64,000 nucleotides of DNA from Ampullaceana balthica (taxonomy: Eukaryota; Mollusca; Gastropoda; Lymnaeidae). Each line of letters begins with the position of its first letter. The first letter of the stretch is position 1. A program made the position numbers and the translations under genes. The stretch covers positions 1,884,001 through 1,948,000 of the forward strand of contig CALYLW010000012.1 in NCBI GenBank assembly GCA_944989445.1, in the 5' to 3' direction. The notes beneath the pieces were generated by a model that saw only the letters and a list, made by a program, of their open reading frames with translations, did not search any database and was not told the origin of the DNA. Positions 1 through 11,841 of this stretch are shown here, one piece after another.

Positions 1-195
1 AGGCTAATACTTAAGTCTGAAGCTTACAATATGAACACAATAATAACACATTGACAGAGGTCTGATTAACACTAAGAATTGCTTTTATTAGTTTGCTTTC
101 TTTAAGTGCTTTTTTTTTATTTAAAAGATTATCCATGTTTAAAACGGAACTGTGTAGAATGATGAGAGTTTGTAATTGATTAGATAAGATAAAGC

Positions 196-387
196 CAGTG
201 GCGTAGCTAGAGATTTGTAGGGATTTGGGGGCCCCGGAGGGCTTGGCCTCTTTGGGGGGCCCTGCATACATGGTGGTGGCGTAATATTTAATGTAAAAAA
301 AATTCGGACACTCCTTTGGCCCCCCCCCCTAAAGTGGGGGCCGGGGAGACCTTCAAATTTGGACCCCCTCCCCTAGCTACGCCACTG
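196..387. mobile_element. Short hAT-type MITE, TIR CAGTGGCGTAGCTAG
   Basis: A 192-bp element starts with CAGTGGCGTAGCTAG and ends with its near-exact inverse (CTAGCTACGCCACTG). The interior is rich in G and C runs and has no coding capacity. The same terminus bounds the 2.7-kb element at 16,536-19,243, which has a clean 8-bp target duplication, so hAT membership is likely. The flanks here (GATAAAGC / TGAAGCCT) do not match convincingly, so the insertion is probably old. Confidence 0.7.
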
Positions 388-639
388 TGAAGCCTCAACT
401 GAAACAGAGAGATATACTTATATTCGAAAACAACAGAACAATGTATGAGTAATCCTTAAAAAAGAAAACAATACAATGAACGTGTCTTATCTTATCTGTT
501 ACAGTGAGTCACTAAGTTACAGAATCTCCATGTCAATAAACAAAACCTTAGGTAGGTGATTTAATGAGAAACTGTTACAGAAGTAAAAAGAATATAAACT
601 ATAAAAAAAACACTACCTTACTATAGTGATGTTTGTAAT

Positions 640-1183
640 AGAATATCCTCTTATCTTATCTCTTATCTGTTTACAGACGCTCCTTCTATACAGAAGATTA
701 TTGCGTCCTACGCTTATCTATGGTTTGTGTTTAGTCCTGCATTTTTATTAGAGATTTAAATGTTGATAAAGTGTTGGTTTTCCTGGATTCTTCAGGCAAC
801 CCATTCCACGCCCGAATTCCGGACGGGAAGAAGGAAAACTTGTATGTGTTTGTTCTTGCATACGGAATAAGAAAGGTGTTTTTATCCTTATGTCTATCTG
901 AGGGTTGTATTAAGTTATCTTTGTGTTGTATTTCTAAATTAGAATTAATTGCTTTATGTATGATTACTACTTTGCTCTTGGTTCTTCTATCCTCTAGTGT
1001 TTCAAGGTTTAATGATTTAACTAATGGTGTTATTCTTGTCAGTTTCGAATATTCTCCAGTAATGAATCTGGCAGCTCTTTTTTGAATTTGTTCTAGTTTA
1101 TCAATGTTTTCTTTGGTGGATGGGTCCCATACAGAAGATGCATATTCTAGTACAGGTCTCACCAAAGTGAGGTAGCATTTTCA
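640..1183 (-). mobile_element. LINE 3' fragment (reverse transcriptase C-terminus plus GATAA tail)
   Basis: The minus strand encodes the C-terminal part of a non-LTR retrotransposon ORF2 (open from about 1,183 to 731). It shows the typical string LVRPVLEYASSVWDP, then RAARFITGEY, LEDRR and, near the end, WNGLPEE. Coding is followed by a short 3' UTR (about 730-660, including CTTCTGTATAGAAGGAGC) and a TTATC-rich tail (GATAA on the element's strand). The copy is 5'-truncated, so the polymerase and endonuclease domains are absent. The family resembles CR1/L2/jockey-type elements; the exact clade cannot be set by eye. Confidence 0.8.
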
Positions 1184-1203
1184 TGCATTGGACCGATACA
1201 CCA

Positions 1204-1540
1204 AAGAAAACTTAGATATATCTATAACAAATGCCAAATGCAAATGGAAAAAAAAAGGAGAGAGAATCTAATACAACCCTCTGATAGACATGGGGATAGA
1301 ACACTTTTTTTATTCCGCGTGTCGCATGCAAGAACAAACAAATACAAATTCTCCTTCCAGTCAGGAATTCGGATGTGGAATGGGTTGCCTGATCAAACCA
1401 GGACATCCAACATTCTATCAACACTTTAAGCTATAATAAAATGCAAGACTAGACAGAAACCATGTATAATTGTAGGACGCAGTAATCTTCTGTATAGAAG
1501 GAGCGTCTTTAACAGATTGAGACGAGATAAGACACACGAT
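1204..1540 (+). mobile_element. LINE 3' fragment, opposite orientation to its neighbour
   Basis: Second 3' piece of the same LINE family. It covers the last ORF2 residues (about 1,238-1,426, with IQPSDRHGDRT and WNGLPDQ), the 3' UTR and a degenerate GATAA tail near 1,530. It lies head to head with the copy at 640-1,183. Both copies keep their own 3' tail, so they are two insertions rather than one inverted insertion. Confidence 0.7.
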
Positions 1541-1730
1541 AACGCACGTAATACCGGCAAGTAGTCTTCCTCGGTGCAGAGACGTATAGAATCAAGAAGT
1601 TATAAATAAACCACACTATCAGTAAGAATTTAAACCATATACGCCCAGCAAGTCAACAAGCAAGGTATAGCTTAAGTGAATTACTGTACACTTGTTAATG
1701 CAACCAAGGATAGAATGGGTGCGTTTAATC

Positions 1731-2450
1731 TAGAGCTGGTACTGGAACTGATTTTTTAAAAATTGGTCGATTAATCGGGGGAAAATTTAATCGATTCATT
1801 TCGATAAATTATTTTTGTAAAAGCATATATAGATCCCGTTAAATTGCGATTCGTTATGTCGCGAAATCGGTTAAGACGCGGTAATTCCATGGCTCCCAAA
1901 TTTTGTGACGTAACACAGCAAATTCGTTCTTCTATGCAAGAAATAAGGCAGAAAACCTTTTTGTTTACGTATGCGCGTCTAAATAGGGGCCGTCCATAAA
2001 GTACGTCATGCTCCATAGGGGGGAGGGGGTGTAAGAAAGTGTGACAGTTTCTGACAAGGGGGAGGATGGGGGGGGCGCTGGCCACGCGTGACGTCACGGT
2101 GTTTTATATTAAATTTTATTATTTTTTTCTTAATAAAAAATAAATTTTTGTTTGAAAATGTGACGTACTTTAGGGGGGGGGGTCCAAGATAAGTAAGTTT
2201 GTGACAGGGGGAGAGGGGTACATTTGGTCAAAAATAGCGTGACGTACTTTATGTACGGCCCCATAGATAATAATAATACGATGGAAAAGTATGTAGGTAA
2301 CAAAAAATATACATTAATTTTAAAAAATTGAAAAAATTTGATTAAAATATTTCTTAAATTTTAATCAAATTTAATCGATGAAATTAATTGTAATAGATTA
2401 AAAAGTTTAACGATTGATCGATTAATTAGTCCTAAATTTCCGCAGCCCTA
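1731..2450. mobile_element. hAT-like element with TCGATTAAT-rich ends, interrupted by a MITE
   Basis: The right end reads CGCAGCCCTA and the left end TAGAGCTG, an imperfect terminal inverted repeat. Both subterminal regions are full of CGATTAAT-type words. Flanks GTTTAATC and ATTTAATT match at 6 of 8 positions, as expected for an aged 8-bp hAT target duplication. A Harbinger-like MITE (1,986-2,262) sits inside. A related end, TAGGGCTGCGGAAATTAACG, occurs at 32,538. No transposase is visible in this copy. Confidence 0.5.
1986..2262. mobile_element. Harbinger-like MITE copy 1 (TSD ATA)
   Basis: A 277-bp element with inverted ends GGGGCCGTCCATAAAGTACG and the matching right end, flanked by ATA on both sides. 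Long G runs lie just inside each end. The centre is AT-rich (TTTTATATTAAATTTTATTA type). It is non-coding. The same family recurs at 4,127, 7,334, 16,595, 20,103, 35,744 and inside the two large hAT copies. Confidence 0.8.
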
Positions 2451-3554
2451 ATTTAATTTAATAATTTAGATCATTGCCCCAATTTTTTATTTTGACATAA
2501 GGTAGGCGAAGTCTAAAAAAAGTAATTGACGAGAAGATAATGCTACCCATGGTCTCCGCTTTTGAAATTTTTATCAAAATGATTTATTTTATTTTTTGCG
2601 TTAAAAAAGTAAAAGTTTAAAGACGTCTCTAAAACCTATCGAACTTCATCAAAATATACATTGAAACCATCAGCTAATCATTGAATACCGATTCGATTTG
2701 TATACAAAATTGTAATAAAGAGGAATACCTATAAAGAGGAAAACCTACAGCATAAATATTCTTGAAAAGGACTTTTCTATATTAAAAGAAAAATATATCA
2801 TATATATAATTAACTACATACCTGCTTAATAAATCTTATAGCATCCTTTGCAGGAGCACACATACATAAACTTAAACACCGAAGAAGTGGCTTATCAGGC
2901 CTATGGCTTATCAAATTAAACTGTCAGCTAAAAGGTGGGAAAAAAATCAGAGGTGTAAGTTTACTAAATGTAGCCACAGAAGATAGCAGATCTGCTCGCC
3001 ACCGGTGATTTATAAAACACGGACTTCTTTAATAAAACATCCTGAATAATTATGAACAAAATGGACCGTTCAGAAAAAAAAAGAAAGAAAAACGACAATC
3101 CAGACAGACCTATAACACGGAAGTGTTCTATTTTTAAACCGGATTCCGAGAATTTTCTTTAGATGACAACGTACAAGACTCAAGAGGAACGTGTTTCACG
3201 GAACACGGAGATAGAGGATTGTTTGAACTTTGAACGGTCTCTAAACTGAATTTAAATGAAAATGTTCATAAGCTGTTAAATACAATTTTTTTTTAAATAG
3301 GTCAACAAAGGCTTCACTAGCAACAAAAGATGGGAGTACTTATAATTTGTATTATACATTATTATATTACGAATCTACTTACTGTCCTACCAAGGCACAG
3401 TATCGGTTTTCAAATAAAAAGAAAGAATTGAAAGTGAGATAATAATGCAAACACTCCACCACTCAACCCTGCCACTTAGGAGATAATAAAAAAATTTTTT
3501 TATAAAGCACAAATCTGTAACAGCGATAACACATATGTAATATGATAAAGGCTG
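2451..3554. other. AT-rich sequence, nothing recognised
   Basis: No convincing exon, RNA gene or transposon terminus was seen on either strand. All reading frames are short and AT-biased. Confidence 0.5.
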
Positions 3555-3705
3555 TGTGATTGCGGGGGTCCCATGCGGCCTAGTATGTGAAACGGAATTC
3601 GCTGGGCCTAATTTGCGTAGGGATAAGGAACTAATAAGGACAATAAGTGCGGGCCCACTGCCGCCGCATAGGTTGCAGTGGCCTACGACTGGCCCTGGCT
3701 TTACT
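3555..3705 (-). mobile_element. Possible hAT fragment (GC-rich, CAGGGCCAGTCGTAGGC end)
   Basis: A GC-rich island in AT-rich sequence. On the minus strand it begins CAGGGCCAGTCGTAGGCC and continues with CAACCTATGCGG and AGTGGGCCCGCAC. The CAGGG start fits hAT termini. No second end or target duplication was found, so this is a tentative call. Confidence 0.35.
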
Positions 3706-4126
3706 TAAAGTGATCTAACATTTAATTTTCGAAAAATTCCCGATGTTATTTTTCCTCCTTCTTGCCAAGCATATTCTTTCGTATGATTTTAGACAGTTGC
3801 ATAAAAATGTGCTCGGGGGGAGAGATTTTCGATTGAATATATATTATTTATCCACGTCAATGAACCCGAATTTCCGAATTTTGTTTAAATGATTTTTTTT
3901 CAAAATTTAAAAATAAAACTTTGGCTTTGTAGATTTTAAAAAGATTAGATGTTTAAAAATGCTTAAATAAACAATAGTGGTATAAATGCTCGGAAAGTGA
4001 CACCTCACAACAATGTTAAAATTAGGCCCCACTCCCATCTTCTTTACGTTGTCAGTTGTCATTATGTCATGATATAGAATTTGAATGGAACTGCCACAGA
4101 GATTTTAAAAGATCATTCTTCTATAA

Positions 4127-4389
4127 GGGGCCGACCATATAGTACGTCACGCTAATTTTGACCATTTTTACCCCCCCCCCTCCCCCTGTCACAAATATCG
4201 GAACACCCCCCCCCCGCAAAGTACGTCATACTTTCGAAAAAAATATTATTTTATTAACAAAATAATTAAAATTTAATATAAAACACCGTGACGTCACACA
4301 TGGCCGGACTACCCCCCCTGTCACAAACTGTCACTCTTTCTTACAACCCCTCCCCCCTCTGGAGCGTGACGTACTTTATGGACGGCCCC
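4127..4389. mobile_element. Harbinger-like MITE copy 2 (TSD TAA)
   Basis: A 263-bp element. The left end is GGGGCCGACCATATAGTACG and the right end GGACGGCCCC, with TAA duplicated on each side. Runs of C lie inside the left end. Non-coding. Confidence 0.8.
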
Positions 4390-4856
4390 TAATAGTCTAT
4401 ACATATATTCAATGACAACATTAGATCGGTGTTGTAACTTTGTAACATGCATTTACAATTATACTATATATAATCCGTTCCATGCCAATGAGCTTGATTA
4501 ATATTTCGATGCCCTGCTGCCCTTTAGTCACGTCACACTACTTCAAACATCTAATCTTCAAAATTAGTGGTAAAGAGAAAATGTTATTAATAACATGAAC
4601 CGATTTAAAATTCGAATGGTTTGTTTCGTGGATTTTGTTCTTCCTAAAAATAAAAAATATACATAAGTTTAATGGAAATATTGTATTACTTTCCTCACTC
4701 TATATAGGCTAAAAATTAACTTTAAAATCCAAATTTCTTAAAATTTATATTTTCAAAACTTGAACACGGTTGTGTGTTAATACATTAGTGATCCAACTAA
4801 AAAGTAGGCAACTAAAATATACAATAAAATGTTGTACAATGGCAACACTATTATAC

Positions 4857-5490
4857 AAGAGCTGCCAGATTCATTACTGGAGAATATTCATAACTGACAA
4901 GAATAACACCATTAGTTAAATCAACAAACCTTGAGACACTAGAGGATAGAAGAAAAAAATGCAAAGTAGTAAAAATACATAAGGCATAAGGCAATTAATT
5001 CTAACTTCGAAAAACAACTCAAAGATAACCTGATTCAACCATTAAAATTTCAGATACACGAAGGAAGTGCTTCTCAAAGTGGTGGTTCGTGGACCGGTGC
5101 CGGTCCGTGGGCCATCCGATGCCGGTCCGCAGAAGTTACCAAGAAAGGATATTTTGCTACCACGTCAGTACAGGGAAAATAGTTCACCGGTCCCTGGTGC
5201 AATGGAAAAAATGCATGCCGGTCCGCAATACTAAAAAGTTTGAGAAGCACTGGAGTAAGGGATCAAAACAATTTTCTTATTCCGTATGCAGGGAAAAAAC
5301 ACACAATTCTCGTTCTGCACTTCCGGTATTTGGACGTAGATGGGTTTCCCGAGGAAACCAGGAAAACAAACACTTTATAACCATTTAAAACTCTACATAA
5401 AATGAAAGACTAGATATAAACCATGGATGAGCGTATGACGAAATAATCTTCTCGATGAAGGAGCATCTGCAACAGATAAGATAGAGAGAT
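4857..5490 (+). mobile_element. LINE 3' relic, interrupted by a hAT MITE
   Basis: Plus-strand homologue of the 640-1,183 LINE. RAARFITGEYS is followed by a stop, then LTRITPLVKS and LETLEDRR. The relic continues after the nested insertion (5,065-5,252) with QNNFLIPYA-like sequence, FPEETRKTNTL, the 3' UTR and a short GATAA tail near 5,480. Several in-frame stops show it is dead. Confidence 0.7.
5065..5252. mobile_element. hAT MITE nested in a LINE relic (TIR about AGTGCTTCTCAAA)
   Basis: The left end AGTGCTTCTCAAA and the right end TTTGAGAAGCACTG form a terminal inverted repeat of about 13 bp. The interior repeats GCCGGTCCG words. The flanks CACGAAGG and GAGTAAGG agree at 5 of 8 positions, a decayed target duplication. 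It cuts the LINE coding sequence, so it is younger than that LINE insertion. Confidence 0.6.
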
Positions 5491-6162
5491 ACATTAATTT
5501 CGTATTAAGCAAAGTCGCATATAGGCTAATTGCAAAAGCCTTTTTCGAAAATAGTATGCATTATATTCTATTTCCTAAAAAATAATTGAAGAATATCTAT
5601 TACGAGCAACAAAGCCCGTCCAATGACGTTCCACCACCATTCGGCGGCATGTTGTAACTCTCCTCCAACAGCCGTCTCGACCGGCATTACACGTGCATCA
5701 CGTCAAAAATACTATTCATTATAGTTAAAATAAACAACTCGTAAAAACAGAGCTTTTGACTATAAATCCTAACGCGCATAACTCAAAATAAAGTCTTGGA
5801 AGAAATACTGCACCAAAAATAACTCGTTTTGAACGTCCGCGTAAACGTGTTCAATATGATTGGATGTAGGAGTCATATGTGTTTGAGGGACCAATCGCTA
5901 TAGATGACCGGACAAAACGGACATAAAGGACAGAAACTTGCCTTTTATTATATAGGATAATGGTTTTTAAGAACAATCATCTTTGATGTTATAGAAATTA
6001 ACTACACAGGAACATTGAACGCAACCTTACACGCTGTCCGTTTCATTGCTGAGCTATTATTTTCAGTTGTTTCTAAATGATGCTTGTGAACCATTGTCAC
6101 ACATCCATTTACATTTAATTTGTTCTACCCCTTTATATTAATTTCTTTAAAATTTAGAAATA
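5491..6162. other. AT-rich sequence, no gene recognised
   Basis: Mostly unclassified. A stretch near 5,815-5,875 (GAACGTCCGCGTAAAC) resembles a word shared with the Helitron-like repeat at 46,740-46,800, so part of this is probably degraded Helitron material. Confidence 0.4.
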
Positions 6163-6235
6163 CTAGGTTGTGCAGCGGCGCCCAGCTTTTTCAAAAGCCC
6201 AACTAACTTGTCCTTGTATGATAAATACGTAATAT
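6163..6235 (-). mobile_element. Helitron-like 3' end (hairpin family GGGCGCC)
   Basis: Read on the minus strand: GACAAGTTAGTTGGGC, a GGGCGCC half-hairpin, GCACAAC, then CTAG followed by T. The same terminus occurs on the plus strand ending at 32,521. The CTRR end followed by T fits Helitron 3' termini. The 5' end was not located. Confidence 0.5.
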
Positions 6236-6719
6236 TAACCAAATTACTGCACCAAAATATAACTCTTTGAGTCAGTCATCATTGTTTAACCTGTTTACAA
6301 CACAAATGCTGACGTCAAAGGTTCGTGCCTTGTTTGGTTAATGTTAATCTGGAAACCAAAATGATTATGATTTTTAAGTCTATATTTTATATTTTTTTTT
6401 AAAAAGCAGAGTGATGTCCCTTAGCGTTAGGCCAAAGTGAGTCAGTCATACTTAATTGAGGGTAAATATATATATGATATTTCCCTGCTAAAACTAGCTA
6501 GAATTTCCCAACTTCTAATTTAAATAACGATATAATATGCATTCAAATAAAGCACTTTATAAAAAACCAAAAACAGTGATCTCCCCTCCACACTTCATTT
6601 TCACACCTTTCCACTTTAAAATATATGAATATTTGAAGTACCCAAAAACCGCTTTAAATTTTGCTTAAAACACACACGCACCACGCACAAACAAACACAC
6701 ACATATCTATTTGTCGTGC

Positions 6720-6906
6720 ACTATCTTATCTTATCCTATCCTGTCTTATCTGATCTGTTACAGAAGCTCCTTCTAAACAGAAGATTATTGCGTCCTACGC
6801 CTATCCATGGTTTATGTCTAGTCTTGCATTTTTATTATAGTTTTAAATATTGATAGACTTTTGAATTTCCCTGTTTTGAAAAGGCAGCCCATTCTAGGCC
6901 CGAATA
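6720..6906 (-). mobile_element. LINE 3' end fragment
   Basis: Minus-strand copy of the LINE 3' UTR (contains AGAAGATTATTGCGTCCTAC) with a TTATC tail at 6,722-6,760 and a few decayed C-terminal codons up to about 6,906. Strongly 5'-truncated. Confidence 0.7.
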
Positions 6907-7333
6907 ACAGTTCCGTAAAAAAATAATTAATATAGTAATTAATAATAATTTTTTAAAATAATAAAATTTAAAAATGCAACGAATGCGTGTTTTTTTTTCC
7001 ACAAAAAAAAATTCATTTGGTAGGCTATAGAATATTTTATACCATTTTCTTATAAAGCATATTGGCATTTGTTATCTGTATTAAAGCCAGGAAAAAAAAC
7101 ACGTCTGTGTTATTTAGAGCGTTCCAGAGTCATAGTTTGTATAAGTATAAGTTAATCGTTGATTGGGTAAAATAGTTATATGACTGAGCAAAGATAAAGA
7201 CATAATTTTTTTTAACGACGTCAAATATTTGACGTTATTTTTCTCGTCGTAGGAAGAAAGTTTGGATGGGCCTATCCATCCGTTATGCCACCAGCCCCTA
7301 GTTACGCCGCAGACAGTAGCATGCATCTTCTAA

Positions 7334-7606
7334 GGGGCTGTCCATAAAGTACGTTACGCTATTTTGGACCATTTTTAGCTCCCCCCTCCCCCTGTCACAA
7401 ATCTAGGACCCCCCCCCCTAAAGTACGTCAAACTTCCGAACAAAAATTAGTTTTTTTTATTAACAAAATAATTAAAATTTATTATAAAACAGCGTGACGT
7501 CACACATGGCCGGACACCCCCCCCTTCACCCCTGTCACAAACTGTCACACTTTCTTACACCCCCTCCCCCACCCTCTGGAGCGTGACGCACTTTATGGAC
7601 GGCCCC
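7334..7606. mobile_element. Harbinger-like MITE copy 3 (TSD TAA)
   Basis: A 273-bp element with ends GGGGCTGTCCATAAAGTACG and GGACGGCCCC, flanked by TAA on both sides. C-rich runs lie inside both ends. Non-coding. Confidence 0.8.
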
Positions 7607-7779
7607 TAAGGATGGGTAGTGCTGGAATTTTCTATAGAAATCTGCCTTCAAATAACACAAGGTTGGCTCGAGGACAGAGCTATGATAATACCACCAGGGG
7701 CGAGCAACTTCAAGCAAAGATTTACTTATCTTCCCTCAACGACAACACTTCATTTTTTAAATAAATAAAGGTAAAAAAA

Positions 7780-8225
7780 TGATTTTTAAAAACCAAGTTT
7801 TTACAAGCGGACTAAAAAGAAGAAAATAATTTAAAACTTGTAAGTTCAAGTACTTTAATTTAATATGACTAAAAACGTGGGGCGGGCGCTTATAAGGTTT
7901 AACATATGCAGCTCACTCATACTCTCACTTATAGATCTCTCTTTTGCCTTCTAAATTAGAAATCTTTAATTTTTATACCAAACACGCGCCCCACGTTTTT
8001 AGTCATATTAAATCGAAGTACTTGAACTTACAAGTTTTAAATTATTTTCTTCTTTTTAGTCCGCTTGTAAAAACGTGGTGTTTAAAAATCATTTTTTTAC
8101 CTTTATTTATTTTATTCTTTTTAGTCCACTAATAAAAACTTGGTTTTTAACAATATTTTTTTACCTCTATTTATTTTACCAAACACCTCACAAGCGCCCG
8201 CCCAACGTTTTAAAAACATTGTGAT
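7780..8225. repeat. Foldback repeat, copy 1 (long imperfect palindrome)
   Basis: Two arms of roughly 100 bp are inverted copies of each other. The left arm (about 7,790-7,895) holds AGCGGACTAAAAAGAAGAAA and ACGTGGGGCGGGCGCTT; the right arm (about 7,985-8,090) holds the inverse. A further partial arm follows to 8,215. A second copy lies at 48,532-48,880 in intron 1 of the MAM gene. Both copies are followed by the same repeat (8,270-8,510 and 49,490-49,670), so the two parts travel as one unit. Confidence 0.65.
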
Positions 8226-8269
8226 GTGGTCACGGGGGGAACTCACGGATGTCAACAAAAGCCGACGGT

Positions 8270-8510
8270 ACAGATGCTTATATATAGACTATAGATAAAC
8301 TAAAAAGTTCAATAATTTAATAACGGTACATTCGATCGATCTGAAATTTTAATACAATGCATTGTTATCCAAGATATATCTGTGGTAAAATTTTCAGATC
8401 TATAGGACCATCAGAAGTGGTTCAATTTTACGTTGGCAGATTTGAAAAAAATCTTGGACAAACCAACAAACAATGCCACACCAACGAAAGCGAGTTAATA
8501 AAAACGTGGT
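8270..8510 (+). repeat. Dispersed repeat R1, copy 1
   Basis: Contains ATGCTTATATATAGA, TCGATCGATCTGAAATTTT and CAATGCATTGTTATCCAAGA. Closely matched at 49,473-49,670 and more loosely at 23,990-24,570, 31,080-31,210 and 51,297-51,790 (the last two inverted). No coding content; class unknown, possibly Helitron-associated. Confidence 0.6.
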
Positions 8511-8763
8511 AATAATAAAAATAATAATAACTCGGGATTACACTTAGCGGGTCACTGAGCATTCATTGAAAAATAAAAAATATATTTTAAAAAACACTTT
8601 TTAAAAACTAGTCTTATATTAGAAATGCACTAAAAAGTAGAAAATAAATTTAAAATGTGAAATTTACAGTCAGAAGAGACCTTTAGTTCCAAATTTAAGA
8701 GAATGTAAAAGTTTAAAATGAGATAGGAACGTTAAATCGTAGGTTAAATCGATTATCTCGTTA

Positions 8764-8856
8764 TTCGCCATGACTATAAGACTAGGGTACTCAGTTTAAA
8801 CTTAAGTCTATCAATATATATGCTAGCAAGCACCTTAGTCTTATAGTCATGGCGAA
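8764..8856. repeat. Hairpin with a 25-bp stem
   Basis: Positions 8,764-8,788 (TTCGCCATGACTATAAGACTA and four more bases) pair with 8,832-8,856. The stem has one G-T wobble and a loop of about 43 bases. It is not part of any transposon terminus I recognised. Confidence 0.7.
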
Positions 8857-9069
8857 CAACGACGCAAAAGGTAAAAGTCCGCCCTTTTAAGTAAGTTAAT
8901 TATACCGTATTTTTCAAAAATATTATAATTATTGCATAATATTAAATTAATTGTTCTTAACAATCAATAAAAGATCAACACTACAAACATGTCTTTGACC
9001 AAATGTAACTTAAGCCTAAGCATCTTTTGTTAGATGGAATAAAATGTACTTTATTTAAACTTTAAGTGT

Positions 9070-9150
9070 ATTCTGGGCCCATATCAATGAGTAGGACACA
9101 ATAAACTATCTGTATAGAAAGAGCATCTGTAATATTTAATAAGATATTAA
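9070..9150 (+). mobile_element. Decayed LINE 3' tail
   Basis: Short match to the LINE 3' UTR (AGTAGGACACAATAA, CTGTATAGAAAGAGCATCTG) followed by an AATAAGATATT remnant of the tail. Only the last approximately 80 bp survive. Confidence 0.5.
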
Positions 9151-10590
9151 AACTTTCATTTATCATTTTGAAAACTAACCCTGGGCTACTTTTGGACTAC
9201 ACTAAATCACTAAACAGAAATCTACATTAAAATAAAAACAACTTAAACACTACATTTTTACCTGGAAATTGTTATATAATCCGATTCCACTTCCAGACTT
9301 GATTGTATAGCTGGGTGAATATTGAAATGTATTCAAGATTTCTCTACTCTATAAAAATTCATTTCTTCAAACGAAGACAACAAAGTTCAAATTGAACTAG
9401 TAACAGATACTTTTAATTCTTGCACGGATGGGGATCATCAAATTTGAAAATATATTTAATATTTTAATGTCTCAACACGTCGCAGACATCTGTTGTTTCG
9501 GGACATGGCTGGAGTTAAAAAATAATTAATATTTCCTTGTAAACAGTACTGAAACTAAAGGCAGAAGTTAAAATAATGAAGAAGAGGTAAGCCAATAGCT
9601 TCTTTCAATACGGAATTTCAGTTTTTTTTTCGTTTCACTTATGAAATCAAACTTAAAGTTTAGAACATATGAAACAATTCAAAATTACCAGTCGGACAAC
9701 TGTTCCACCGCTACAGTTGATTGGCGACGACGAAGGATAAGCTTTCCACAGCACAAGCTCTTTTATCTGACCCAGTTTTTGTGTTGTTGTTTTTTCCTTT
9801 TCCGCCTGCACGTTGAATTTCTAGAAAAGCTCGTTTTCCAGGAATCGCTAATTTTAAAGGGAAAAAAAATCCTTATATCAGAGGTTCTGTTTACAATAGA
9901 TTGTAGTATTTGAAAAGATTAATGGAAGATAAGTAGGCCAGGCAGTAATTCATTTTAATGAGTCGAACGCTTGAAAGTAAATAGGAAATCGGTGACGTAG
10001 ACTGTAGACAATGGGCAAATGAGGCGGTCTGCCACAGGTGGCACTTTCATTCTTTATATGGAGGGGTGGCATAATTGGCCAACCAAATTATTGCATCTAT
10101 GGTGGTGCAAACCCTTTTTTAGTCATGTTTAAGGTTTATGCGTTAGATTAAATACTGATATACGTATAAAAAAAAAGTTTTATGACGCAATTTAATACAG
10201 TTAAATTATTCCTCAAGCAAATGCCTTTGGCAAGGAGTATGATGTTAACATTCTTTCGTAATGGCTATAAGAAGGTATAAAAGGTTTTTATTATCATTAA
10301 TACATCGGGATATTTTTGTTTATTTGTCCATTACGGGAAGTTGTTGTTTTTTTTAAAACAATCACATAATTCTTATAAATATTGTTGGGACTACTTTCAT
10401 ACTCTGATTTAGTGGCTTTTGAGTAGAACCCCACCCATTCACGCAAAAACAATAACAAATCCTGTCTGTTCTTGTTTTTTTAAGACAGGAAAGCTTCTAG
10501 GTATACTTGCTACATGTGCCTAACAGGCAAGTATGAATGCCAGGTCTTAAGTACGGGGTGCTGCTCTCACTCTAGGACAACGGGAACTGG
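9151..10590. other. No gene recognised
   Basis: AT-rich sequence without supported exons or transposon ends. An open stretch at 9,641-9,913 has no domain or exon-border support. Confidence 0.5.
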
Positions 10591-10597
10591 CCTTTAA

Positions 10598-11108
10598 GGG
10601 TGTGTGTGTGTGGGGGGGGGTTTGAGGGTAGGTGGGTGTGGGAAGAAGATTGTTGGGATACAGAAGGAACCTCCCGATACTTTAGTCTCGATGGACCTTG
10701 TGAGTGTGTGTGTGTGTGAGCGAGTGTGTGTGTGAGAGAGAGTGTGGGTGCGTGTGTGTTTAAAGTCTTAATGTAATTTTTTAAAGTATATTTAATTCAG
10801 ATTTCTAAATTTTATTCCCCAATTCATTTAACAAGTGTGTGTGTGGGGGGGGAGGGGGTGTAAAATACTGTCGTTTCTTTCAGAATTAAAAATGTATTGT
10901 TTCGTCACTGAGGTGTTAATGACTTATTGAAATAATTCATCAAGAGCGAAGATTGTGCATCATGCTTGGGAATCCCTGGTATATGTATTCCATTTTCGTT
11001 TGGGATTTCGTGTTTGTGTGTGACTGAGTGTGTTTCTGTATGTGTGTGTGTGCGTCTGGAAGTTTGTGTGTGTGTCTGGGTGTTTGTGTGTGCCTGAATT
11101 TGTTTCTG

Positions 11109-11145
<37 letters not shown>

Positions 11146-11178
11146 GTGCGTCTGGGTGTTTGTGTGTGCCTGAGTTTG

Positions 11179-11213
<35 letters not shown>

Positions 11214-11300
11214 CTGGGTGTTTGTGTGTGTGTGTCTGGGTGTTTGTGTGTGTGTGTGTGAATGTATGGGTGTGTTTGTGTGTTTTTGACTGAGTGTGTT
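10598..11300. repeat. TG-rich microsatellite region
   Basis: Blocks of (TG)n at 10,598-10,760, 10,834-10,860 and especially 11,010-11,300. The last block mixes TGTG tracts with a loose higher-order motif (TGTGTGCCTGAATTTGTTTC / GCGTCTGGGTGTTTG). Apparent open frames here are low-complexity artefacts. Confidence 0.9.
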
Positions 11301-11687
11301 TGTGACTGCGTGTATGAGTGTTTTCTGGAGATTTGTTTATTTAAGCTTTGGTACAGTACACTCTCTACGGGGCTCTACTAAACAAGCGACTAGACCATAC
11401 TTTTAGTACAAATAAAAGCTGCCTACTACTACTAATATCCACACTTGTTTCGTACTATATCCTTAGCTGTTCAATACTACCAACACCTGTTCAATAATAT
11501 AAACAGCTGTGAAGTGCTTCACACACTGTTGGTCTTAACTAACACAATAGTTCAATACTATAAAAGGCGTTTTAGTTTTAATACGACACACAAATGCGGA
11601 TATTGATTCATATAATACACATTGCAGTATAACCCAGGCAGCGCAAATGGTGTTAATCTCTGCAAAGAATTATCTTGTAATCCGCTA

Positions 11688-11720
11688 CTACTACATGTAC
11701 TACTACTACTACTACTAGGC

Positions 11721-11753
<33 letters not shown>

Positions 11754-11754
11754 T

Positions 11755-11840
<86 letters not shown>
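11688..11840. repeat. (CTA)n trinucleotide array
   Basis: An almost pure CTA/ACT repeat of about 150 bp with a few interruptions (GGCCTA near 11,718, TATTAC near 11,752). Open in several frames as poly-Leu, poly-Ser or poly-Val, but with no gene context. Confidence 0.95.

Positions 11841-11841
<1 letters not shown>

Noticed and set aside
5089..5388. 99-codon plus-strand frame
   Set aside because: It runs across a hAT MITE and LINE 3' sequence in the wrong frame for the LINE protein.
11028..11261. Cys/Val-rich open frame
   Set aside because: TG microsatellite translation; low complexity.
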